Assembly: GCA_023475455.1 (NCBI GenBank)
Contig: JAMCVR010000003.1
Span: 1 to 14,328, forward strand
Direction: 5' to 3'
From: Thermoplasmatota archaeon
GTDB taxonomy: Bacteria; Pseudomonadota; Gammaproteobacteria; Burkholderiales; Thiobacillaceae
DNA: 14,328 bases
Shown one piece after another: positions 1-7,853 of this stretch. Below the pieces are notes generated by a model, which searched no databases, had not been told where the DNA came from, and saw only the letters and a list, made by a program, of their open reading frames with translations. Each line of letters starts with the position of its first letter. The first letter of the stretch is position 1. The position numbers were made by a program, and so were the translations under genes.

Positions 1-225
1 ATCAGGATTCCCGCCGCGCGCCAGCGCCGTACCGTGAATCATCGCAGCTGCCGCCTGCACCGCGCCACGGGCCGCATTCAGCTTGGCAACGCGCGCATCG
101 CGCTGGATGTTGGTGAAACGCGGCAGCGCCACCGCGGCGAGAATGCCGAGGATGACGATGACGACGATGAGTTCGATCATGGTGAAGCCGTGCTGCCTGG
201 ATTTCATGCCCGTCAGGGTATTCAT
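1..225 (-). CDS. Type IV prepilin, MSHA-like (partial, C-terminus beyond window)
   Basis: The first 75 codons of a type IV pilin-like protein, open to the window edge. Residues 1-13 form a short basic leader ending in Gly. The prepilin peptidase site follows as HG|FTMIEL, with the conserved Glu at mature position 5 and then a ~20-residue hydrophobic helix (IVVIVILGILAAVALP). This is the class III signal of pilins and pseudopilins, which are processed by a PilD-type peptidase and assembled by the ATPase/platform pair. The ATG at 225 is chosen because GGGAGAA lies just upstream. The mature start (PRFTNIQRDARVAKLNAARG) resembles MshA/MshB pilins, which fits mshE and mshG directly upstream. The 121-bp gap to mshG contains a weak -10-like TATCAT (minus strand, 247-252) and a small hairpin at 296-310, so the pilin may have its own promoter. 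A GspG/GspH-type pseudopilin is the alternative. Confidence 0.88.
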   Translation of the reverse strand, partial: MNTLTGMKSRQHGFTMIELIVVIVILGILAAVALPRFTNIQRDARVAKLNAARGAVQAAAAMIHGTALARGGNPD

Positions 226-346
226 TGCGTTCTCCCGCCTGTTTGAATGATATTTGTATGCAAGCGCCGTCTATTCAGCGTCCATAGGACTATTTCGGCG
301 CATATCGCCGGGACTTGAACGGAAAATTGAAATTGGGGTTAAAAAG

Positions 347-1573
347 TCACTTGATCGCCACGCTGGCCAGGTCCCACATCGGCAGGAACACGCCGAGCGC
401 CAGCACCAGGACGATGCCGCCCATGGCGACGATAATCAGCGGTTCGATGCGGGCGGCCAGGGTCTTGATTTCGTAGTCCACCTCGCGCTCGTACATGCCG
501 GCGACTTCCTGCATGAGCTCGTCGATGCTGCCGGTTTCCTCGCCGACGGCGATCATCTGCAGCACCACCGGGCTGAACACGGCGGCGTTTTGCGCGGTGC
601 GCAGGATCGATTCGCCGCGCTCGATGCCGTTGCGCATCTGCTCGACGCGCGAGGCGATCCAGGCGTTGTCGGTGACTTCTGCCACCACCGAGAGCGCCTG
701 CGCCGCAGGGATGCCGCTTCTCAGGGACAGCGCAAGAGTGCGTGCGAAACGGGCGAGCGTGCCGCGCAGCACGATCGAGCCGGTGAGCGGCAACCTGAGC
801 TTGAAGCGGTCCCATGCCAGACGCCCGCCAGGGGTGGCGCGCCACATGCGGAACCCGGCCACCGTCATCACCGCCCCGGCCAGCATGAGCCAGCCGTACG
901 CGATGGTCAGGCGCGAGGTTCCGATGAGGATCCGCGTCATCAGCGGCAGCTCGGCGCCGAGGCCGGCATAGACCTTGGCGAAGGCCGGGATGACGAACAC
1001 GTTGATGACGGCGACCGCGACCACCATGGCGATGAGGACGAAGGTCGGATACCGCAGGGCCTCCTTGATGCGGGCGCGGGTCTCGCGCTCGAACTCGAGG
1101 TGTTCGAACATCCGCAGGAATATCTCGTCGAGGCGTCCGGTCGCCTCGCCCACCCGCACCATCGCCACGTAGAAGGGCGAAAAGACCGCGGGATGCTGGC
1201 GCATCGCCGTCGACAGGTCGCGCCCGGCTTCGAGCGATTCCTTGAGGGACGCGATCACGCGGGCAAAGGCGACGTGGGTCGTCGACTCGATGAGGCCGGT
1301 CAGCGACCGCAGAATGGGAACGCCGGAGCGCATCAGGGTGTAGAGCTGGCGCGAAAACAGCTGCACGTCGATGGCCTGGACGGTGGGCGCGAAGAGGCCC
1401 GGGCCTTTCGGCCTCGCGCCGCGGCGCTCGGTCTGGCTGGTTTCCTGGATAGTGACGGGCGAAATGCCGCTTTTCAGCAGGCTGCCCGCACAGGCTGCCG
1501 CATTGTCCGCTTCGAGGAAGCCCTGGGTCTTCTCGCCGCCCCGGGTGCGGCCGGTATAGGAAAAGCGAAGCAT
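347..1573 (-). CDS. mshG: MSHA biogenesis inner-membrane platform protein MshG (GspF/PilC family)
   Basis: A complete 408-aa GspF/PilC-family polytopic membrane protein that couples the cytoplasmic ATPase to pilin assembly. It has the usual two homologous GspF halves. The first (about 70-190) contains FSRQLYTLMRSGVPILRSL and a VGEATGRLDEIF motif; the second (about 270-405) repeats the pattern with FARTLALSLRSGIPAAQAL and VGEETGSIDELM. Hydrophobic segments lie near 168-190, 218-240 and 372-396, giving the family's three membrane spans. The N-terminal [19 protein letters not shown] is typical of MshG/PilC. Its ATG overlaps the mshE stop codon by one base (TGATG), so translation is probably coupled. 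The intact gene reads through copy 1 of the 950-bp duplication; a second copy of its first 75 codons is part of the chimera upstream. The name MshG rather than GspF rests on the MshE-like partner and the adjacent pilin. Confidence 0.88.
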   Translation of the reverse strand: MLRFSYTGRTRGGEKTQGFLEADNAAACAGSLLKSGISPVTIQETSQTERRGARPKGPGLFAPTVQAIDVQLFSRQLYTLMRSGVPILRSLTGLIESTTHVAFARVIASLKESLEAGRDLSTAMRQHPAVFSPFYVAMVRVGEATGRLDEIFLRMFEHLEFERETRARIKEALRYPTFVLIAMVVAVAVINVFVIPAFAKVYAGLGAELPLMTRILIGTSRLTIAYGWLMLAGAVMTVAGFRMWRATPGGRLAWDRFKLRLPLTGSIVLRGTLARFARTLALSLRSGIPAAQALSVVAEVTDNAWIASRVEQMRNGIERGESILRTAQNAAVFSPVVLQMIAVGEETGSIDELMQEVAGMYEREVDYEIKTLAARIEPLIIVAMGGIVLVLALGVFLPMWDLASVAIK

Positions 1574-3248
1574 CAGCTCGTCTCGTCCTGGGCGCTTGCG
1601 CGCATCGCCTCGGCCAGCGAGGTCACGCCCGCCCGCGCCAGCGCGATCGCCTGGTCACGCAAGGTGTGGCCGGCCATGGCCGCGCGCGCGGCGGCGACGA
1701 ATTCGGCGGGATTCTTGCGGGCCAGGCTTTCCGCCAGCGCGGTATTGATTTCGAGCAACTCATGGACGGCGCGCCGCCCGGAATACCCGGTGCCATGGCA
1801 GCGGTCGCAGCCGGTTCCCGCGACATAGTTGTCTTCCGCCGAGGCGTCGGCTTGCGCCCGCCCGAGCCAGACCCGTTCCTGCGGCGTCGGGCCATGCGGT
1901 GCCCTGCAATGGCCACACACCTGGCGCACCAGCCGCTGCGCCAGCACGCCCTGCACCGAAGTCGCCACCATGAAGGCGGGAACGCCCATGTCGAGCAGGC
2001 GCACCGGGGTGGAGGCCGCGTCGTTGGTGTGCAGGGTGGACAGCACCAGATGGCCGGTCATCGCCGCCCTGAGGGCGACCTGCGCGGTATCCGCATCGCG
2101 CATCTCGCCGACCAGGATCACGTCCGGGTCCTGGCGCAGGATGGCGCGCAGCACGCGGGCAAAGCTGAGGTCGATCTTTTCGTTGGCCTGCACCTGGTTA
2201 ATGCCGGGCAGCCGGTATTCGACCGGATCCTCGACCGTGATGATCTTGGTGCCGGGATCGTTGAGTTCGCCCAGCGCCGCATACAGCGTGGTGGTCTTGC
2301 GCGAAAACAGCTGCACGTCGATGGCCTGGACGGTGGGCGCGAAGAGGCCCGGGCCTTTCGGCCTCGCGCCGCGGCGCTCGGTCTGGCTGGTTTCCTGGAT
2401 AGTGACGGGCGAAATGCCGCTTTTCAGCAGGCTGCCCGCACAGGCTGCCGCATTGTCCGCTTCGAGGAAGCCCTGGGTCTTCTCGCCGCCCCGGGTGCGG
2501 CCGGTATAGGAAAAGCGAAGCATCAGCTCGTCTCGTCCTGGGCGCTTGCGCGCATCGCCTCGGCCAGCGAGGTCACGCCCGCCCGCGCCAGCGCGATCGC
2601 CTGGTCACGCAAGGTGTGGCCGGCCATGGCCGCGCGCGCGGCGGCGACGAATTCGGCGGGATTCTTGCGGGCCAGGCTTTCCGCCAGCGCGGTATTGATT
2701 TCGAGCAACTCATGGACGGCGCGCCGCCCGGAATACCCGGTGCCATGGCAGCGGTCGCAGCCGGTTCCCGCGACATAGTTGTCTTCCGCCGAGGCGTCGG
2801 CTTGCGCCCGCCCGAGCCAGACCCGTTCCTGCGGCGTCGGGCCATGCGGTGCCCTGCAATGGCCACACACCTGGCGCACCAGCCGCTGCGCCAGCACGCC
2901 CTGCACCGAAGTCGCCACCATGAAGGCGGGAACGCCCATGTCGAGCAGGCGCACCGGGGTGGAGGCCGCGTCGTTGGTGTGCAGGGTGGACAGCACCAGA
3001 TGGCCGGTCATCGCCGCCCTGAGGGCGACCTGCGCGGTATCCGCATCGCGCATCTCGCCGACCAGGATCACGTCCGGGTCCTGGCGCAGGATGGCGCGCA
3101 GCACGCGGGCAAAGCTGAGGTCGATCTTTTCGTTGGCCTGCACCTGGTTAATGCCGGGCAGCCGGTATTCGACCGGATCCTCGACCGTGATGATCTTGGT
3201 GCCGGGATCGTTGAGTTCGCCCAGCGCCGCATACAGCGTGGTGGTCTT
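1349..3248. repeat. Direct tandem duplication, 950-bp unit (x2)
   Basis: Copy 1 is 1349-2298 and copy 2 is 2299-3248; bases 1351-1360 and 2301-2310 and everything I compared between them are the same. The junction shares a 2-bp GC with both outer breakpoints. The unit runs from codon 75 of mshG to the Walker A lysine codon of mshE. Both full-length genes remain intact, because the complete mshE uses copy 2 and the complete mshG uses copy 1. No inserted sequence, IS end or target-site duplication is visible at the joint. Confidence 0.97.
1573..2523 (-). CDS. Chimeric ORF: MshG N-terminus fused in frame to MshE C-terminus
   Basis: A 316-codon open frame made by the 950-bp tandem duplication. 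Codons 1-75 equal the start of mshG (2523-2299). From codon 76 the sequence continues in frame as the C-terminal 241 residues of mshE, entering at the Walker A lysine ([12 protein letters not shown]). The product would keep the Asp box, Walker B ([12 protein letters not shown]), His box and tetracysteine zinc motif of the ATPase, but it lacks the P-loop glycines (GPTGSG) and the whole c-di-GMP-binding N-terminus. It is therefore not expected to hydrolyse ATP. Its start overlaps the stop of intact mshE and its stop overlaps the start of intact mshG. If the duplication is real, it is a middle cistron with a possibly dominant-negative product; if it is an assembly artefact, the ORF does not exist. 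No known family has this architecture. Confidence 0.5.
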   Translation of the reverse strand: MLRFSYTGRTRGGEKTQGFLEADNAAACAGSLLKSGISPVTIQETSQTERRGARPKGPGLFAPTVQAIDVQLFSRKTTTLYAALGELNDPGTKIITVEDPVEYRLPGINQVQANEKIDLSFARVLRAILRQDPDVILVGEMRDADTAQVALRAAMTGHLVLSTLHTNDAASTPVRLLDMGVPAFMVATSVQGVLAQRLVRQVCGHCRAPHGPTPQERVWLGRAQADASAEDNYVAGTGCDRCHGTGYSGRRAVHELLEINTALAESLARKNPAEFVAAARAAMAGHTLRDQAIALARAGVTSLAEAMRASAQDETS

Positions 3249-4268
3249 GCCGCTGCCGGTGGGGCCGGTGACCAGCACCAGGCCGTTGGGGCGGTGCAGG
3301 ATGGCGCGGAAGCGCTCCAGCATGGCGGGCGGCATGCCCAGGCTGTCGACGGTCAGCTGGTTGTCGCCCTGGCTCAAGAGCCGCATCACCACCGACTCGC
3401 CGTATTGCGTGGGCATGGTGGACAGGCGCACGTCGACCGTGCGGCCGCGCACCTTGACCGCAAAGCGGCCGTCCTGCGGCAGGCGTTTTTCCGAGATGTC
3501 GAGCCCGGACACGATCTTCAGGCGCAAGGCCAGCGCCGGCGCGATCTTGAGATCGGCCTGGGTCTGCGGATGCAGCACGCCGTCGATGCGGAAGCGGATG
3601 GCCAGATGCTTTTCCTGCGGTTCGATGTGCACGTCGGACGCCCCCACCTGAAGCGCGTCCTCGAACAGCGTCTGCAGCAGGCGCACCACCGGCGCATCGG
3701 CCTGCCCTTCGCCCAGCGCTTCCAGGCCGATGATGCTGGCCTCGCTCTCGCCCATGTCGCGCGCGAGCTCCTCGGTCAGGCCGTGGATATCGTCGGTGCG
3801 CCGGTAGATCCGGTCGATGGCCGCCAGCAGGTCGCCTTCCGCGACCACGGCAAGCTGGATGCCTTCCGGGATCAGCCGGGCGATTTCATCGTAGGCAAAC
3901 AGGTCGGTCGGATCGGCCATGCCGACGAAAATGTCGCCGTCCCGTCGCGCCAGCGGCATGGCGCGGAAGCGCCGCGCCTGCGTTTCCGGCAGCAGCTGCA
4001 GGATGGAGGCGTCCGGGTTGAATTTCCGGAGATCGACGAAGGGGAGATTCAGTTGCCGCGCCAGCGCCTGGGCGATGTCGTTTTCTCCCGCCAGTCCGCT
4101 TTCGACGATGATGCGCCCGAGCCGGCGTCCGCTCTTTTTCTGCGCGGCCAGCGCGATGTCGAGATCGGCGCTGGAAATGACTTTCTGCTCGACGAGCAGG
4201 TCGCCCAGGCGAATTTTCTGGCGTGCAGGCTGGGTGGATGCGCTGGGGGTGGCTGGCTCGGTACGCAT
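2523..4268 (-). CDS. mshE: MSHA pilus assembly ATPase MshE (GspE/PilB family) with MshEN c-di-GMP module
   Basis: A complete 581-aa secretion/assembly ATPase. The N-terminus holds two 24-residue MshEN motifs (R20-Q43 and R49-Q72) separated by exactly five residues, each of the form RLGxx(hydrophobic)...ALxxQ. This is the established c-di-GMP-binding module of V. cholerae MshE. Motif 1 has Lys29 where the consensus has Gly; motif 2 keeps Gly58. Then come the N2 domain, Walker A ([10 protein letters not shown], Lys341), Asp box ([16 protein letters not shown]), Walker B ([12 protein letters not shown]), His box ([14 protein letters not shown]) and the CxxC...CxxC zinc site near the C-terminus. 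It would act as the cytoplasmic hexameric motor for pilin assembly with MshG. The ATG at 4268 (MRTEPATP) is preferred because GAGA precedes it; an in-frame TTG at 4283 would add five residues but lacks a good ribosome site. Confidence 0.9.
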   Translation of the reverse strand: MRTEPATPSASTQPARQKIRLGDLLVEQKVISSADLDIALAAQKKSGRRLGRIIVESGLAGENDIAQALARQLNLPFVDLRKFNPDASILQLLPETQARRFRAMPLARRDGDIFVGMADPTDLFAYDEIARLIPEGIQLAVVAEGDLLAAIDRIYRRTDDIHGLTEELARDMGESEASIIGLEALGEGQADAPVVRLLQTLFEDALQVGASDVHIEPQEKHLAIRFRIDGVLHPQTQADLKIAPALALRLKIVSGLDISEKRLPQDGRFAVKVRGRTVDVRLSTMPTQYGESVVMRLLSQGDNQLTVDSLGMPPAMLERFRAILHRPNGLVLVTGPTGSGKTTTLYAALGELNDPGTKIITVEDPVEYRLPGINQVQANEKIDLSFARVLRAILRQDPDVILVGEMRDADTAQVALRAAMTGHLVLSTLHTNDAASTPVRLLDMGVPAFMVATSVQGVLAQRLVRQVCGHCRAPHGPTPQERVWLGRAQADASAEDNYVAGTGCDRCHGTGYSGRRAVHELLEINTALAESLARKNPAEFVAAARAAMAGHTLRDQAIALARAGVTSLAEAMRASAQDETS

Positions 4269-4418
4269 GGTTTCTCGGGGCAACTCGCAAGGATGAGCAC
4301 GTATCGGCCTAATCCGGCCCCGCCTTAAGTAAAAAGGCGCATGGCCCGGCGCAGACCCTCTCGCTATTGCTCGTTGGGCTGCCCGAGAACCCCATCCCTC
4401 ATAGGCACAGGCAGCCGG

Positions 4419-4436
4419 CCTGCCCTGCCGGGCAGG
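4419..4436 (-). terminator. GC hairpin directly after the small exported-protein gene
   Basis: A perfect 7-bp stem, CCTGCCC/GGGCAGG, with a 4-base loop abuts the stop codon (4437-4439) of the preceding minus-strand gene. No U-run follows, so it is not a classical intrinsic terminator. It could stabilise the 3' end or assist Rho-dependent termination of the hslO transcript before the msh operon. The remaining spacer to mshE (4269-4418) must hold any msh promoter, but I cannot place one with confidence. Confidence 0.4.
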
Positions 4437-4721
4437 TCACCTGGCCTGCTGTTCGATCAGTTCGCCCGGCCGGGTGCCGGGACGCAACTTGCCCTGATAG
4501 AGGAAGCCGGAACCGTAGCGGCGGCGGCCATCCGGCGCGGCGATGAGCTCGTTCTCGCTCCAGATCCAGACGTGGCCGTCGCGGGTGTCGAGGATGAACG
4601 CCCGCCCGCCGCCCTTGCTGCCTTCGGTTCCGGCCAGCGGCAATGCCTGATAGCGTCCTTCATCGGCATGGGTGGCCGCCGATATCGCCAACATGCCCAG
4701 CAGCATCCATCCAGTTCGCAT
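4437..4721 (-). CDS. Small exported protein of unknown function
   Basis: A 94-residue ORF beginning MRTGWMLLGMLAISAATHADEG: two positive-side residues, a hydrophobic core, then A-T-H-A followed by acidic residues, which is a Sec signal peptide with cleavage likely after THA (about residue 19). The mature part of ~75 residues has no membrane segment and no cysteines. It is rich in Gly and charged residues, with a central RAFILDTRDGHVWIWSENEL stretch reminiscent of a single beta-propeller or KWG-like strand pair. The start at 4721 is supported by AAAGGAAG upstream. It begins 10 bp after the hslO stop codon in the same direction, so it is probably co-transcribed with hslO. I do not recognise a family; periplasmic location is inferred from the leader only. 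Confidence 0.72.
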   Translation of the reverse strand: MRTGWMLLGMLAISAATHADEGRYQALPLAGTEGSKGGGRAFILDTRDGHVWIWSENELIAAPDGRRRYGSGFLYQGKLRPGTRPGELIEQQAR

Positions 4722-4731
4722 GCGCTTCCTT

Positions 4732-5583
4732 TCACTTGAAAAGTGCGGCCACGGCGGCCGCATCCAGCACATATTCATGATTGCAGATCTCGTCGTGCAC
4801 CCGGATTTCGCCGTGCTCGGCGATGATGGCTTCGCATTCCGTCTGCCCCACGCTGCGCAGCATGGAATAGACCTTGGCCGGATCATACGGACAGTGATAG
4901 CCGACCGGGCGCGGGTCGTACACGCGCACGTCTTCTTCGGGGAACAGGCGCTCGATCAGCTTGATCGCGCCGAGGCCGAGCAACTCGTCCGCCCGCACGG
5001 TGCCGGCCAGGATCTGCACCCGGTTCCAGCCGTCGGCATCGCGCAGGGCCGCGCCCGGCAGCGCCTGCAGGAAAAGCCCCGCCGCGGTTTCATGGTTGGC
5101 CGCCAGCCACAGGCGGGTCGGCGTCTGCTCGGACTGTTCCAGATAATGCTCGAACACGGCGGCCAGGGTCTCGCCCTGCAGCGGCACATGGCTCTGGTAG
5201 GGCTGGCGCATGCCGGCGGCGTCGAGCGTCAGGGTCAGCGCGCCCTCGCCCAGCAGGGCCGGCAAACTGCCGGCGGAAAGTTCCGGGACGGTACGCGCCA
5301 TGCCGCGCAGGCGCAATTGCTCGTCGCAGTCCATCACCAGCAGCGACACCGCGCCTTCGCCGCGCAGCTGAAAAGTCAGCCGCCCCGCCTGTTTGAGATT
5401 CGCGGCAATCAGCGTCGTCACCCCCGCCAGTTGCCCCAGGAGTTCAAGGACCGGTTCGGGGTAATCGCGCCCCGCGGTCATTTCGCGCCAGGCGGGGCCC
5501 AGTTGCATCCATGCGCCGCGGATGTCGAGCCGCTCGAACAGGAAACCGCGCACGCGGTTGGGCTGGGCGTCGGCTGCGCTCAA
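4732..5583 (-). CDS. hslO: Hsp33-family redox-regulated chaperone with degenerate zinc centre
   Basis: A 283-aa Hsp33-like holdase chaperone, cytoplasmic (E. coli Hsp33 is 292 aa). Recognisable blocks are FLFERLDIRGAW at the N-terminus, the LLGQLAGVTTLIAANLKQ helix, GEGALTLTLD, VPLQGETLAAVFEHYLEQSEQ, LLGLGAIKLIERLFPEEDVRVY, and the C-terminal redox-switch region. In classic Hsp33 that region is CxC-(27-32)-CxxC and binds zinc. Here the aligned positions read C231-x-Y233 and D264-x-x-C267, so two of the four ligands are missing; spacing is preserved (30 residues) and an extra Cys250 lies between. The TTG at 5583 is chosen because AAGGGG lies upstream and it gives a family-like N-terminus; GTG at 5553 is a shorter option and an upstream ATG at 5616 falls inside an intergenic repeat. 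It is followed closely by the small exported protein gene. Confidence 0.87.
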   Translation of the reverse strand: MSAADAQPNRVRGFLFERLDIRGAWMQLGPAWREMTAGRDYPEPVLELLGQLAGVTTLIAANLKQAGRLTFQLRGEGAVSLLVMDCDEQLRLRGMARTVPELSAGSLPALLGEGALTLTLDAAGMRQPYQSHVPLQGETLAAVFEHYLEQSEQTPTRLWLAANHETAAGLFLQALPGAALRDADGWNRVQILAGTVRADELLGLGAIKLIERLFPEEDVRVYDPRPVGYHCPYDPAKVYSMLRSVGQTECEAIIAEHGEIRVHDEICNHEYVLDAAAVAALFK

Positions 5584-5595
5584 CCTAAACCCCTT

Positions 5596-5727
5596 ACCAC
5601 AGAGGCACGGAGGCACGGAGAAAACAAAAGAAACAGCTTGGCAGAAACGCCTATTTCACCTGCCGGACGAGCTTTTAGTAGGCAGCAACTCATTGGTTTT
5701 CCTATGTGTTCTCTGTGACTCTGTGGT
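5596..5727. repeat. Intergenic inverted-arm element, member A (copy 1)
   Basis: A 132-bp element. The left arm ACCACAGAGGCACGGAGG and right arm CTCTGTGACTCTGTGGT are imperfect reverse complements, each bordered inwards by GAGAAAAC / GTTTTCC. The core contains TTTCACCTGCCGGACGAGCTTT. It fills the spacer upstream of hslO and would form a long hairpin in a read-through transcript from the VWA gene. No ORF lies inside. Related copies are at 8003-8117 and 9273-9407. Confidence 0.85.
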
Positions 5728-5744
5728 TCAACTGCTGTTTTATC

Positions 5745-5921
5745 TCAATTGAGTTGCACCCGCTCGCCCCAGGGCACTATTCCCTTGCCCTTGACCAGCC
5801 AGATCACCGGGTAATTCGGCGGCACCTTGGGGAAATCGCCTTCGGCATCGGTGAAATACACCAGCATGTCGGGGCTGCGGTTTTCGCGCACGCGGTTGGG
5901 CTGGGCGTCGGCTGCGCTCAA
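5745..5921 (-). CDS. Chimeric ORF: hslO start fused to VWA protein C-terminus
   Basis: Created by the 338-bp duplication. From the second copy of the hslO TTG (5921) the frame reads the first ~12 Hsp33 residues (MSAADAQPNRVR) and then passes in frame into the last ~45 residues of the VWA protein (ENRSPDMLVYFTDAEGDFP...), ending at the VWA stop codon. The 58-aa product would be a fragment of a VWA fold and is unlikely to work. An in-frame ATG at 5954 lies inside the intergenic repeat. It is probably a by-product of the duplication, if that is real. Confidence 0.4.
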   Translation of the reverse strand: MSAADAQPNRVRENRSPDMLVYFTDAEGDFPKVPPNYPVIWLVKGKGIVPWGERVQLN

Positions 5922-5933
5922 CCTAAACCCCTT

Positions 5934-6065
5934 ACCACAGAGGCACGGAGGCACGGAGAAAACAAAAGAAACAGCTTGGCAGAAACGCCTATTTCACCTG
6001 CCGGACGAGCTTTTAGTAGGCAGCAACTCATTGGTTTTCCTATGTGTTCTCTGTGACTCTGTGGT
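5934..6065. repeat. Intergenic inverted-arm element, member A (copy 2)
   Basis: This is the same 132-bp element as at 5596-5727, repeated 338 bp further on by the tandem duplication. It lies 17 bp downstream of the stop codon of the VWA gene and, in the unduplicated arrangement, would be the only element between that gene and hslO. Confidence 0.85.
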
Positions 6066-6082
6066 TCAACTGCTGTTTTATC

Positions 6083-7333
6083 TCAATTGAGTTGCACCCG
6101 CTCGCCCCAGGGCACTATTCCCTTGCCCTTGACCAGCCAGATCACCGGGTAATTCGGCGGCACCTTGGGGAAATCGCCTTCGGCATCGGTGAAATACACC
6201 AGCATGTCGGGGCTGCGGTTTTCGGCTTCGACCCAGTCGAACACCGGGCGGAAATCGGTGCCGCCGCCGCCCGCGATCTCGGCCGGCAACTGCATGGTGT
6301 CCCACGGCTCGAACTCCCACGGCGCGGCGTCGGCCACGTGGTTGTCGCACGCCAGCAGCGTCACCCTCGCGCGCACCTGGCCTTTCAGCGCGTCGAGCTC
6401 GGTGACGAATTCGCGCAGCTCGTCGTCGCCGATCGAGCCGCTGGTGTCGATCGCCGCCACCACCTCGATGCCCTCGCTCGACAGGCGCGGCAGCAGCGCG
6501 TCGCCTTCGCGCCGCGACGGGCGGCGCCACGAATAGTCGTCGCGCTGGTTCACCGCGAAGAAGCGCGCCAGGAGCGCGCGCCACGGCAGGCTGGGCGCCA
6601 GCAGGCCGTCGACCCAGCGCATCATCGACTGCGACAGCTTGCCGGCCTGGCGCGCCGCCTGCGCGGCGGCGGCCAGCCGGTTTTTCCACTGCTCGGCGAG
6701 TTCCTCGCGTTCCGAGGGCGACAACTCGTTCGGTTTCTGCGAAGCCTGGCTGCCGCTGCCCTCTTTTTCCTCGGCCTGGCTCTGGCCTTCCTTGCCCTGC
6801 CCCCCGGATTCGCCGGCGTCGGGATTGTCCTGGCGCTGATTCTCGTCGGGACTGGCGCCGGACTCGTTGTCGTTGTCGAACAGGTGCTGGTCGAAGGATT
6901 CCTCCGGCGTGTCCTCGGGAATCAGCGGGTAGATTTCCTCCGCCGACAGGGTCATGAAATTCTGGTCGGCGAGAATGCCGTGCAGCGGCGGCTTCAGGCC
7001 TTCCTCGATCAGAATGAGGTTCACCGCATGGTCACAGGCCACATCCCAGCGCCGCTTCACCCGGTGGTTGCGGCGGTGGGGGTGGCCCATCGCGCAGTGC
7101 ATCGCCTCGTGCGCCAGCACGAACTGCGTCTGCGCGAGATTGAGATTCTCGATGAACTTCGGGTTGAAATAGAACGCCTGCGCGTCGGTGCCGGTGGTGG
7201 CGCACCAGTCGCCAGGAGCGCGCGCCACGGCAGGCTGGGCGCCAGCAGGCCGTCGACCCAGCGCATCATCGACTGCGACAGCTTGCCGGCCTGGCGCGCC
7301 GCCTGCGCGGCGGCGGCCAGCCGGTTTTTCCAC
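6083..7333 (-). CDS. VWA-domain / metallopeptidase-like protein, C-terminal part (gene broken by 644-bp duplication)
   Basis: This open frame (416 codons) carries native residues 44-418 of the VWA protein after about 41 unrelated out-of-frame residues. It contains the HEAMHCAMGH motif (HExxH, native residues 77-81), an acidic, Gln/Ser-rich linker, and a VWA domain with MIDAS motif DTSGS (native 298-302), GGGGTDFRPVF and VYFTDAEGDFP. Families with this layout are usually annotated as DUF2201/VWA-like putative metallopeptidases and sit next to a MoxR ATPase, as here. Removing one copy of the 644-bp repeat restores a single 418-codon gene from 7983 to 6083. As assembled, the 644-bp insertion is not a multiple of three and breaks it. 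The ATG at 7333 is not the native start. The role is probably as the partner or substrate-binding subunit of the adjacent ATPase; proteolysis is unproven. Confidence 0.8.
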   Translation of the reverse strand: MEKPAGRRRAGGAPGRQAVAVDDALGRRPAGAQPAVARAPGDWCATTGTDAQAFYFNPKFIENLNLAQTQFVLAHEAMHCAMGHPHRRNHRVKRRWDVACDHAVNLILIEEGLKPPLHGILADQNFMTLSAEEIYPLIPEDTPEESFDQHLFDNDNESGASPDENQRQDNPDAGESGGQGKEGQSQAEEKEGSGSQASQKPNELSPSEREELAEQWKNRLAAAAQAARQAGKLSQSMMRWVDGLLAPSLPWRALLARFFAVNQRDDYSWRRPSRREGDALLPRLSSEGIEVVAAIDTSGSIGDDELREFVTELDALKGQVRARVTLLACDNHVADAAPWEFEPWDTMQLPAEIAGGGGTDFRPVFDWVEAENRSPDMLVYFTDAEGDFPKVPPNYPVIWLVKGKGIVPWGERVQLN

Positions 7334-7853
7334 TGCTCGGCGAGTTCCTCGCGTTCCGAGGGCGACAACTCGTTCGGTTTCTGCGAAGCCTGGCTGCCGC
7401 TGCCCTCTTTTTCCTCGGCCTGGCTCTGGCCTTCCTTGCCCTGCCCCCCGGATTCGCCGGCGTCGGGATTGTCCTGGCGCTGATTCTCGTCGGGACTGGC
7501 GCCGGACTCGTTGTCGTTGTCGAACAGGTGCTGGTCGAAGGATTCCTCCGGCGTGTCCTCGGGAATCAGCGGGTAGATTTCCTCCGCCGACAGGGTCATG
7601 AAATTCTGGTCGGCGAGAATGCCGTGCAGCGGCGGCTTCAGGCCTTCCTCGATCAGAATGAGGTTCACCGCATGGTCACAGGCCACATCCCAGCGCCGCT
7701 TCACCCGGTGGTTGCGGCGGTGGGGGTGGCCCATCGCGCAGTGCATCGCCTCGTGCGCCAGCACGAACTGCGTCTGCGCGAGATTGAGATTCTCGATGAA
7801 CTTCGGGTTGAAATAGAACGCCTGCGCGTCGGTGCCGGTGGTGGCGCACCAGT
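6566..7853. repeat. Direct tandem duplication, 644-bp unit (x2), frameshifting
   Basis: Copy 1 is 6566-7209 and copy 2 is 7210-7853, identical where compared. The joint has 4 bp of microhomology (CGCC). Both breakpoints lie inside the VWA gene, and 644 = 3 x 214 + 2, so the duplication shifts the frame. This is the only one of the four duplications in the window that destroys the gene it sits in. Confidence 0.97.

Larger units (their letters stand above)
5547..6222. repeat. Direct tandem duplication, 338-bp unit (x2)
   Basis: Copy 1 is 5547-5884 and copy 2 is 5885-6222, identical where compared, with a 2-bp CG microhomology at the joint. The unit contains the first ~12 codons of hslO, the whole hslO-VWA spacer with its inverted-arm element, and the last ~46 codons of the VWA gene. 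Intact hslO uses copy 1 and the intact VWA 3' end uses copy 2. The spacer and its repeat element are therefore present twice. Confidence 0.97.

Noticed and set aside
254..2778. Long plus-strand open frames across the mshG/mshE region (254-1828 and 1666-2778)
   Set aside because: They are antisense to clear GspF and GspE family genes, have His/Arg/Gly/Gln-rich compositions typical of GC-rich shadow frames, and lack any domain.
2616..4328. Plus-strand frame of 570 codons opposite mshE
   Set aside because: Shadow of mshE: same codon register on the other strand, no domain motifs, no ribosome site.
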